Shown here piece by piece: positions 1 through 6,292 of a stretch of 24,392 nt of DNA; position 1 is the first letter of the stretch, and every line of letters begins with the position of its first letter. The notes below the pieces were generated by a model. The model had not been told where the DNA came from and searched no databases. It saw nothing but the letters and a program-made list of their open reading frames with translations. The translations under genes were made by a program, and so were the position numbers. Source of the DNA: DASPJR01 sp035628505 (lineage in GTDB: Bacteria; Planctomycetota; SZUA-567; H5-PLA8). Where the stretch lies: NCBI GenBank assembly GCA_035628505.1, contig DASPJR010000128.1, positions 1-24,392 on the forward strand, read 5' to 3'.

Positions 1-1
1 C

Positions 2-1078
2 TCGGCCGCGCTCAGTCTCAGCGCCACGACGACGTTGAAGGCTCTCGCCGTAAAGAGCGGCATGGCCGACAGTACTGTCGCATCGGCGACCTTCACAAAG
101 AACGCCGCTCTGGCCGCTCCGACATTCACGCCAAACGGCGGAACGTTCGACAACGCGGTGAGTGTCACGCTCGCCGCCGCGACCGGCGCCACCATCTACT
201 ACACGACGGACGGCAGTACGCCCTCGCGCTCGTCTAGTGTCTACTCGGCCGCGATTAATCTGAGCGCGACCACCACGATCAAAGCCTTCGCGGTGAAGGC
301 TGGCAACTCAGACAGCCCTGTTGCGACGGCGACGTTCACAAGGAACGCCGCGCTTGCGGCACCGACGATCACGCCCAACGGTGGCAGCTTTGTTTCCTCG
401 GTGTCGGTTACTATCAGTGCCGCAACCGGGGCGACGATCTACTACACGACCGATGGCAGCACGCCCACGCGTTCCTCGAGCGTCTACTCCGCGCCGCTGA
501 CGATCACCAGCGCGACGACGGTGAAGGCCTTCGCCGTGAAGGCTGGAAATTCGGACAGTCCAATCGCGAGCGCGACATTCACGCCGGCCTCCGCAGTGAT
601 TGCGCCGGTCTTTACACCCACGGGTGGCGGCTTTGACAACACCGTAAGCGTTGCGATCAGCAGTGCCACGGCCGGCGCCACCATCTACTACACGACCGAC
701 GGCAGCACACCGACGACCGCGTCGGCTGTGTACACCAACCCGCTGGTTCTCAGCGTCACAACGACGGTGAAAGCAATGGCCACCAAGAGCGGTATGAATG
801 ACAGCACCGTCTCTTCGGCCACGTTCACCCGCAACGCCGCAGCGGCAACGCCGGTCTTCTCTCCAAATGGCGGCACGTTCAACGGCTCGGTTACCGTCTC
901 CATCACAACGGCTACCGCCGGTGCCACGATTTACTACACGACCGACGGCAGCATGCCTTCCCGTTCGTCCAGCGTCTACTCAGCGGCGCTCGCACTTTCC
1001 GCAACCACGACGATCAAGGCCTTCGCCGTTAAGACCGGGAACTCGGACAGCGCGATCGCCAGCGCGGTGTTCACGAAA
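2..1078 (+). repeat. In-gene tandem repeat, period 243-246 nt
   Basis: Four full copies and a partial leading copy of a CHB_HEX_C-type module are visible. The conserved glycine codon before the ATIYYTTDG segment falls at 185, 428, 674 and 920, giving periods of 243, 246 and 246 nt. The DNA around this motif is nearly identical between copies, which suggests recent duplication or gene conversion. More copies may lie to the left of the window. Confidence 0.85.
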
Positions 1079-2650
1079 AACACGGTGCCTGTAGCTTCGT
1101 CCTCCTCTGTGAGCACCTTCAAGAACACGGCGGTGAGCGGGACGCTGCAGGCGTCAGATGCCGACAACGACGCGCTCACGTTCACTCTCGTCGCCAACGG
1201 AACACTCGGGTCGGCAACGATCACCAACGCGGCCACGGGCGCATTCACCTACACGCCAGGAGGCAACAACAAGGGAACGGACACGTTCTCCTTTAAGGTC
1301 AGCGACGGCAAAGCGACATCGAATACCGCAACGGTGACCGTCACGATTCTCAATCGCAAACCTACCGCCAGCAGCTCGACGCTCAGTGCGCCGGCGACGT
1401 CGCCGACGAGCGGCAAGCTCAGCGCCAGTGACGCGGATGGCGACGCGGTGACCTACGGCGTCGCGGCCAGCCCGGCCAAAGGCACGCTGGCTGTGACACC
1501 GGGCGGCGAATTCACCTATACACCCGCGGCCGGCGCGAGCGGCGACGACACCTTCAGCTTCGTCGCCAACGATGGCACCGAAGATTCCACGCCGGCGACG
1601 ATCGCCATCAACATCCTGGCCGCGCCAAGTTTCTCGAGCGCGCCATCGGCGGCGCCGAATCCGGCACAGGTCAACCAGGCCGTTCAGTTCTCGGCGGCCG
1701 CGAGCGGCTCGAGCGCACTGAGCTACAGCTGGGACTTCGGCGATGGCAGTTCGGGCACGGGCGCATCAGTCCTTCACACGTATTCGGCCACCGGAACGTA
1801 CTCGGCGGTGCTGACGGTGACCGATGCCAACGCCCAGAGCGCTGCGAGCACACTGCAGATTTCAGTCGTCGCTCCCCATAACAAACCGGTTATCACCGTG
1901 CCGCCATCGACGAATGTCACCACGGCGCAGCCGGGCCAGAACGTCGTCTTCACCGTTGGGATGGGCAACGGCGAGCCGCTCACGTATCTCTGGGACTTCG
2001 GCGATGGCACGACTGCCTCCTCGACCGACGGAACCATCTCGCACGCGTTCACAGCACCGGGCAACTACGTGGTGACGATCACCGCTACCAACGCCGCCGG
2101 CGAGAGCACCACGACGACCCTGCCGTTCACAGTCGGCTCGGCGGCGAGCACCGATATCTGCGATGGCCTGCCCGTCAGCGCGCTCGCCGTTCAGAAGCTC
2201 GGCATCAAGCTCGCGTTCCCGAGTTCTTCTTCACGCGACGCGCTGCTGCTCTCGGCCACGCTTCAGCTCGGCGACGACTTCGCGCCTGAAGGGCAGATCC
2301 TGCAGTGGAACATCGCGGGCGTCAGCGGCAGCGTGACGCTGGGTGCGAAAGCCACTGCCGTCTCTGGCGGCGCAAAGGTCAGCCTGCGCTACAAAAAGCC
2401 TGCGGCAGGCGAAGCCTTCACCGCGCGGCCGGCGAAGCTTTCGATCGCGTTGAAAAACCAGTCGCTCACCGCGCTCTCGCTGAGCGGCGTTGCGGCGCTC
2501 GACCAAACGACCGCCAGCAGCGGCGTCCCGGCGCAGGCGCAGGCGTGCGTGGCCCTTAAAGGTGTGCTCGCCTTCCGCAGCGACGTCCTCCCGATGCTGT
2601 ACAAGGCGCAGCAGGGCAAGGGCGGCAGCGCCCGGCTGAATGCCCGCTAA
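2..2650 (+). CDS. Large secreted repeat protein (CHB_HEX_C, cadherin-like, PKD), 5' truncated
   Basis: The reading frame is open from the left edge, so the true start and any signal peptide lie outside the window; 882 residues are visible. Residues about 1-360 are tandem ~82-aa modules of the chitobiase/beta-hexosaminidase C-terminal type, each with a near-invariant IYYTTDGS motif. Two cadherin/VCBS-like modules follow (about 360-540), with DADNDA and DADGDA motifs and TFSF strands. Two PKD modules come next (about 545-710), each with a WDFGDG core. The last ~165 residues form a beta-rich domain I do not recognise. No catalytic domain is visible, so the seen part looks like the extracellular, adhesive or substrate-binding stalk of a surface protein or exoenzyme. 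The C-terminus lacks an LPXTG, a PEP-CTERM or a clear type IX sorting signal. The next gene on this strand is a regulator 87 bp downstream, separated by a stem-loop. Domain types are clear; biological role unknown. Confidence 0.85.
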   Translation, partial: SAALSLSATTTLKALAVKSGMADSTVASATFTKNAALAAPTFTPNGGTFDNAVSVTLAAATGATIYYTTDGSTPSRSSSVYSAAINLSATTTIKAFAVKAGNSDSPVATATFTRNAALAAPTITPNGGSFVSSVSVTISAATGATIYYTTDGSTPTRSSSVYSAPLTITSATTVKAFAVKAGNSDSPIASATFTPASAVIAPVFTPTGGGFDNTVSVAISSATAGATIYYTTDGSTPTTASAVYTNPLVLSVTTTVKAMATKSGMNDSTVSSATFTRNAAAATPVFSPNGGTFNGSVTVSITTATAGATIYYTTDGSMPSRSSSVYSAALALSATTTIKAFAVKTGNSDSAIASAVFTKNTVPVASSSSVSTFKNTAVSGTLQASDADNDALTFTLVANGTLGSATITNAATGAFTYTPGGNNKGTDTFSFKVSDGKATSNTATVTVTILNRKPTASSSTLSAPATSPTSGKLSASDADGDAVTYGVAASPAKGTLAVTPGGEFTYTPAAGASGDDTFSFVANDGTEDSTPATIAINILAAPSFSSAPSAAPNPAQVNQAVQFSAAASGSSALSYSWDFGDGSSGTGASVLHTYSATGTYSAVLTVTDANAQSAASTLQISVVAPHNKPVITVPPSTNVTTAQPGQNVVFTVGMGNGEPLTYLWDFGDGTTASSTDGTISHAFTAPGNYVVTITATNAAGESTTTTLPFTVGSAASTDICDGLPVSALAVQKLGIKLAFPSSSSRDALLLSATLQLGDDFAPEGQILQWNIAGVSGSVTLGAKATAVSGGAKVSLRYKKPAAGEAFTARPAKLSIALKNQSLTALSLSGVAALDQTTASSGVPAQAQACVALKGVLAFRSDVLPMLYKAQQGKGGSARLNAR

Positions 2651-2658
2651 TAAAGGAC

Positions 2659-2678
2659 AGCGCCTGTAAAGAGGCGCT
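2659..2678 (+). terminator. Stem-loop after the repeat-protein gene, possible terminator
   Basis: A perfect 7-bp inverted repeat (AGCGCCT, 6-nt loop, AGGCGCT) begins 8 nt after the TAA stop at 2648-2650. It has the right place for a terminator, but only two T residues follow instead of a U-tract. Its right arm abuts the proposed -35 element of the next gene, so the termination call is tentative. Confidence 0.4.
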
Positions 2679-2705
2679 TGCATCTCCTGATCAGACTGCT
2701 ATACA
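2678..2705 (+). promoter_or_regulatory. Candidate sigma70-type promoter of the GntR-LacI gene
   Basis: TTGCAT (2678-2683) and TATACA (2700-2705) are separated by 16 nt, and the start codon lies 32 nt downstream of the -10 element. The hexamers match consensus only partly. The call is strengthened by the inverted repeat overlapping the -10 element, which fits a self-repressed promoter. Confidence 0.4.
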
Positions 2706-2718
2706 GTTTTATAGCAGT
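2695..2718 (+). promoter_or_regulatory. Perfect inverted-repeat operator upstream of the GntR-LacI gene
   Basis: ACTGCTATA and TATAGCAGT form a perfect 9-bp inverted repeat around a 6-nt AT-rich centre (CAGTTT). The site covers the candidate -10 element and ends 19 nt before the start codon. This size and placement fit a dimeric regulator repressing its own gene. That the downstream GntR-LacI protein is the binder is inference from adjacency. Confidence 0.6.
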
Positions 2719-2737
2719 TTAACTGGCGGGAGATGCG

Positions 2738-3838
2738 ATGAAGAAATCTGCAGCGGCCGGCAGCCTCGAGCGCTCCAGCCCCGTTCCGCTCTACCACCAG
2801 ATTGCCCTTCACATCCGCGAAGACCTGCTGCAGAACAATTTCGAGCCGGGCATGCAGTACTATTCCGACCGCGAAGTCGTCCGGCGCTACGGCGTAAGCC
2901 TGCTCACGGCCCGCCAGGCCGTCGCGCAGCTGGTGAATGAAAAACTGCTCGAGCGCCGGCGTGGCAGCGGAACGTATGTCTCCAAAAAACTGGCGACGCT
3001 GCGCGAAAACACGCCGCGGCTGATGCCGGCACTGCTGTTCGTCGGCTGGTCACCCGCGGAACTCGGCACGTACGAGGCGATGTACTTCCGCGACGTCTAT
3101 GAAGGCATCCGCCGTGAAGCGACCGAGCGCGGGCATCATGTGCTCTTTGATGACACGCGCCTGACTGAAGCGGACGCGATTACGGCCGACATGAAGTCGC
3201 GCAACATTGCCGGTGTCGTCGCGCTGATCGGCAGTTCGTCGGCGCAGCGTGTGATGCAGCTGCGCAAAGCCGGGCTGCGCGCGGTCGCGATCAACTTTGA
3301 GATACCGCAGGTACCCTCCCTTCTGCCGGACGATTACGGCGGCGCGCGCATGGCTGTGAAGCACCTGATCGAGCTCGGCCACCGGCGGCTGGCGCATCTC
3401 AACAGCGGTGAAAGCACGCCGCATTGGGTCGACGTTCAGCGCGGCTTCAGCGACGAATGCGCCGCGCATGGCATAAAGCCCATCATCCTTTCAAGCGAGC
3501 TCAAACGCGGCAGCATTGATGCGGGCTTCGCGCTTGCGCAGCAGCTCTGTTCCTCGCGCGAGAGGCCCACGGCCGTTTTCGCCGGAAACGACCTGATGGC
3601 CATCGGCGCGATGAAAGCCTTCGCCGCCGCGAGCATCCGCGTGCCGCAGGACATCAGCGTGATTGGCTTCGACAACATCGAAGCGGCTGAGATCTGCACG
3701 CCCGGACTGACGACCATCGGCGTGGACCGTCAGGCCGTCGGCCGCACGGCGGTGAAAACGGTGCTCGATCCGGATCCGCCGTTGATTCAGCGCCTGGGCA
3801 CGGTGCTCGTCGAACGCCAATCCACGCAGCGCCTTTAA
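2738..3838 (+). CDS. GntR-LacI hybrid transcriptional regulator
   Basis: A 366-aa regulator. Residues about 15-82 form a GntR-type winged helix, from PVPLYHQIALHIRE through the recognition segment YGVSLLTARQAVAQL to the wing RRGSGTYV. Residues about 96-366 resemble the LacI-family periplasmic-binding-like sensor domain, including FAGNDLMAIGAMKAF and the VIGFDNIEAAEICTPGLTTI segment. The architecture matches AraR-type hybrids that usually bind a sugar and derepress catabolic genes; this effector cannot be read from the sequence. The ATG is supported by GGGAG at 2728-2732. A perfect inverted repeat over its promoter suggests autoregulation. It converges with the next gene, and the two stop codons overlap. 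Whether it also controls the secreted-enzyme runs further right is unknown. Confidence 0.9.
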   Translation: MKKSAAAGSLERSSPVPLYHQIALHIREDLLQNNFEPGMQYYSDREVVRRYGVSLLTARQAVAQLVNEKLLERRRGSGTYVSKKLATLRENTPRLMPALLFVGWSPAELGTYEAMYFRDVYEGIRREATERGHHVLFDDTRLTEADAITADMKSRNIAGVVALIGSSSAQRVMQLRKAGLRAVAINFEIPQVPSLLPDDYGGARMAVKHLIELGHRRLAHLNSGESTPHWVDVQRGFSDECAAHGIKPIILSSELKRGSIDAGFALAQQLCSSRERPTAVFAGNDLMAIGAMKAFAAASIRVPQDISVIGFDNIEAAEICTPGLTTIGVDRQAVGRTAVKTVLDPDPPLIQRLGTVLVERQSTQRL

Positions 3839-4614
3839 GCCGCAGAGGACTTGCCGCGCAGCACCTCTTTCACCGCGTCGTCGATGAGTTTCTCGCCTTC
3901 TGCGGGCGTCATCACAGGTGGCTTCGGCTGCCCCTTGTTTGCGGCCGGCTTCGTCTCGCTCGTGCGCGCGGGTTCGGCGATGCCTTTCAGAAACTTTTGC
4001 ACCATGTCGGTGAGGATCAAATCTTCCAGCTCATCGATCGACATGCCTTGCGCGAGAAGACAAGCCTTCTGCAGCCGCGAGGGATTCGGGAAACCGAGCT
4101 CCAGCGCAAAGCGCCCACGCGCCGAGCCGCTGCGGGCTGTGCGGACGATTCTCAAGCAGTATCGAACCCATTTGAGAATGTAAGCGGGGTCCTGCGCGCG
4201 CGAGCGTTCTGCTTTGCGCTCAATCAAACTGCGCAGCGGCTGGAGTTCCTTTTCGAGGCGCGCATGCATCAGCGCCGGAAGCGTCTCGGCCTTGATGCGG
4301 TCGGTGATCTCGTGCGCACGCAGCCCGGTGAGCTCGCGCGAGAACGACGAGAGTTTCGTGCGCGAGAGACCCAGAATGCGGCAGACGCGTTCGAGCGGCT
4401 CCCAGTAAACAGTGCGCTCACCCTTTGGCGCTTTTTCGCCGCGCGTGATCTCCTGCCGCGCAAGGCGCTGCACTTCCTTGAGCAGCGCGCGAACGCCTGC
4501 GTCGCGTTCGTCGTCAGTCATGCTCGCTTCCCGCTCGGGAGTGATGCCGGAAATCTGCTGCCAGCGCGGCAGCGTGTCAGTCGCACAGGTGCCATCCTTG
4601 TTCTCTGTTTTCAT
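3835..4614 (-). CDS. Diverged AraC-like DNA-binding protein with two split HTH modules
   Basis: A 259-aa cytoplasmic protein without a signal peptide or membrane segment. Residues 75-110 resemble the first AraC/XylS helix-turn-helix (RILGLSRTKLSSFSRELTGL, then HEITDRIKAE). Residues 165-200 resemble the second (FALELGFPNPSRLQKACLLA, then GMSIDELEDLIL). About 55 residues separate them, much longer than the linker in standard AraC proteins. The N-terminus (1-70) is charged, and the tail (215-259) is proline- and lysine-rich. No sugar-binding cupin domain is present. Start chosen at the ATG at 4614 because an AGGA lies 7 nt upstream; an in-frame ATG at 4632 has no SD. The AraC assignment is by motif resemblance only. 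Confidence 0.6.
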   Translation of the reverse strand: MKTENKDGTCATDTLPRWQQISGITPEREASMTDDERDAGVRALLKEVQRLARQEITRGEKAPKGERTVYWEPLERVCRILGLSRTKLSSFSRELTGLRAHEITDRIKAETLPALMHARLEKELQPLRSLIERKAERSRAQDPAYILKWVRYCLRIVRTARSGSARGRFALELGFPNPSRLQKACLLAQGMSIDELEDLILTDMVQKFLKGIAEPARTSETKPAANKGQPKPPVMTPAEGEKLIDDAVKEVLRGKSSAA

Positions 4615-4786
4615 GCGTCGATCCTTTTTCATAAAGGCGTGCGCGCGCGTCGGTGCGGCGCAGCAGCCGGACGTGTGTGAGCCACGCGCTGAAACACTTC
4701 AGCGCAGGCGAAAGCAGCTCAGAGATGAAAGAAAACGTCAGCGCGGAGCGCCGCTAGAGATCAGGCGAGAACGTGCGGATGATGGA

Positions 4787-4795
4787 ATCATACCA
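4787..4795 (-). promoter_or_regulatory. Possible extended -10 promoter for the AraC-like gene
   Basis: On the minus strand this reads TGGTATGAT, an extended -10 (TGnTATGAT) with five of six matches to TATAAT in the hexamer. No good -35 hexamer lies at 16-18 nt. Transcription would start near 4780 and leave a leader of about 165 nt before the ATG at 4614. Weak call. Confidence 0.25.
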
Positions 4796-4850
4796 GAGCT
4801 CAATAAACACTGCCGAGGCCGTCAAGTCAAGAGTGCAGCAGTGATTTTTT

Positions 4851-4916
4851 TCACCACGGAGAACACAGAGATCACAGAGGTTTTTTCCTCTGTGTACTCT
4901 GTGATCTCTGTGGTGA
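4851..4916. repeat. Long palindromic repeat of the CACAGAG type, possible bidirectional stem-loop
   Basis: Two 30-bp arms (4851-4880 and 4887-4916) match at 26 of 30 positions around a TTTTTT centre. Each arm is built of about 9-nt units related to CACAGAGAA. The element begins 9 nt past the DUF1552 stop codon. In RNA it would fold into a very long hairpin that could end or stabilise that transcript, but no U-tract follows in the minus direction. It looks like a dispersed intergenic repeat. Confidence 0.8.
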
Positions 4917-4925
4917 GATGTCCGT

Positions 4926-6215
4926 TCAGACTTCGCTCATCACGCCGGTGCTGCTGCCGAACTTTTCGCTTTCGATGCCCATCTGCTGCAGCATCCGCAC
5001 GAACAGATTCGAGAGCGGCGCGTTCTTCTTGCGATCGAAGCCGACGTGTCCCTGGTGCTTGTAGCCGCCGCCGGCGAGGATGACCGGCAGATTGTCCGAC
5101 GAGTGTGCCGAAGCGTCGCCGAGGTTGCTTGAGAAGAGCACCTGCGTGTTGTCGAGAAGCGTGCGGTCCTCTTCTTTTGCGGACGAAAGCTTTTCAAGGA
5201 ACGCGTTGAAGTTGCGGTACTCCTTTTCTTCGTAGAGCGCCAGCTGCTCGATCTTGCCCGGCTCCTTGCCGTGATGAGAAGCGTCGTGATGGCCGATGAG
5301 CAGGTCCGGCTGGTTCTGCTGGCTGTGTTCGCCCAGGCCGATGACGATGACGCGAGTGGAGTCTGTCTGCAGCGCGAGATGAATGAGGTTGTACCACTGC
5401 ATCTGCGCGGCGACCCAGTGATCGGCGTGCTGAAATTCGCTGAGCTTCGCGTCGACTTTCGGCTTGGGCCGGTTGCACCACGCCTGGTCCTGCTGCAGAA
5501 ATCCTTCGGCTTCGCGGATGGACGTGGTGAGCACATCCATGCGCTCGCGATCGGCCGCGCCGAGGTCGCGCTGCAGAGACTTCAACTGATCACGCACGCC
5601 ATCCAGGATGCTCTTGCCCGTTTCGAGGCGCTTGACTTCCCGCGCGATTTCGTCAGGCGTGCCGTCGATGAACAGGCGCCTGAACACGTTGCTGCGTTCG
5701 CGCTCAAAAGGAATCGGCACGCCTTTTTCATTCCACGAAAGCGACGCGCAATTAGCCCAGTTGAGTGTCAGGTGCGGCACGCGCGTCTGCGTTCCGACTT
5801 TGGAGGCGACGACCTGGTCCAGCGAAATCGAATTGTGTATGTCGTCGGCACGCTTGACGCCGTCAGGATGCACGCCGGTGAACACGGCCGGTTCGGTATG
5901 ATGCGAATTGGGATAGCCGAGATGTCCGACGCCTGAAAAGAGCGTGAACTTTCCACGGTTGGGCTCGAGCAGTTTCAGATAACGCGTCGCTTCGTAGCCG
6001 GGCCCGGTTTTTTCGGGAAACAGAAACGGATGGTACGTGCCCAGCGGCCGGTGGATCAGCACCATGCGTTTGGGCTGCAGCGCCGCGGCATGCGCGCGCG
6101 AGCGCGGCGAGAGCCCGCTCGGCAGCATGGCATCCAGCAGCGGCAGCGCGAGCGCGACAGCGCCCGAACGCAGAAACGTGCGGCGCGACAGAGCGGGTTC
6201 TTTAGAAACGTACAT
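4926..6215 (-). CDS. Tat-exported DUF1552 family protein
   Basis: A 429-aa protein with a twin-arginine signal at the N-terminus (SRRTFLRSGAVALALPLLDA), followed by an Ala-rich region ending near AHAAA. The mature part has the landmarks of DUF1552: RMVLIHRPLGTYHPFLFP near its start, LFSGVGHLGYPNSHH, a central coiled ERMDVLTTSIREAE segment, and VLFSSNLGDASAHSSDNLPV near the C-terminus. DUF1552 proteins are usually encoded beside DUF1592-type cytochrome proteins, as here, and are distantly related to the sulfatase-like DUF1501 proteins; no biochemical function is established to my knowledge. Tat export suggests folding before export, perhaps with a cofactor. It is the last gene of a minus-strand run and lies 77 bp from the cytochrome gene. 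The His-rich GHHDASHHGKEPG segment could bind metal (inference). Confidence 0.88.
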   Translation of the reverse strand: MYVSKEPALSRRTFLRSGAVALALPLLDAMLPSGLSPRSRAHAAALQPKRMVLIHRPLGTYHPFLFPEKTGPGYEATRYLKLLEPNRGKFTLFSGVGHLGYPNSHHTEPAVFTGVHPDGVKRADDIHNSISLDQVVASKVGTQTRVPHLTLNWANCASLSWNEKGVPIPFERERSNVFRRLFIDGTPDEIAREVKRLETGKSILDGVRDQLKSLQRDLGAADRERMDVLTTSIREAEGFLQQDQAWCNRPKPKVDAKLSEFQHADHWVAAQMQWYNLIHLALQTDSTRVIVIGLGEHSQQNQPDLLIGHHDASHHGKEPGKIEQLALYEEKEYRNFNAFLEKLSSAKEEDRTLLDNTQVLFSSNLGDASAHSSDNLPVILAGGGYKHQGHVGFDRKKNAPLSNLFVRMLQQMGIESEKFGSSTGVMSEV

Positions 6216-6241
6216 GCTGAACTCCCCTCGGCTTTTTCCAG

Positions 6242-6280
6242 AACCGCAGATGAATGATGACGGTCAATTCATCTGTGATT
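6242..6280. repeat. Palindromic repeat of the CAGATGAA type between two co-directional genes
   Basis: Two 14-nt arms (6242-6255 and 6267-6280) match at 12 of 14 positions around an 11-nt loop; both contain CAGATGAAT or its complement. It sits in the 77-bp gap between the cytochrome-like gene and the DUF1552 gene, where a hairpin could affect relative expression or mRNA stability. Its sequence resembles CATCTGTG-type dispersed intergenic repeats. Confidence 0.6.
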
Positions 6281-6292
6281 CAGCAGCCTCTT

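Larger units (their letters stand above)
4615..4925. other. Intergenic region with no gene seen
   Basis: This 311-bp gap lies between the DUF1552 gene and the start of the AraC-like gene, both on the minus strand. It holds a long palindromic repeat (4851-4916) next to the DUF1552 stop and a possible extended -10 promoter for the AraC-like gene (4787-4795). The rest (about 4633-4785) has no convincing coding frame, RNA gene or other repeat. Confidence 0.7.

Noticed and set aside
4851..4916. Possible CRISPR array from the repeated CACAGAG units
   Set aside because: The units are about 9 nt long and adjacent, with no unique spacers, and form one palindrome. This is an intergenic repeat.
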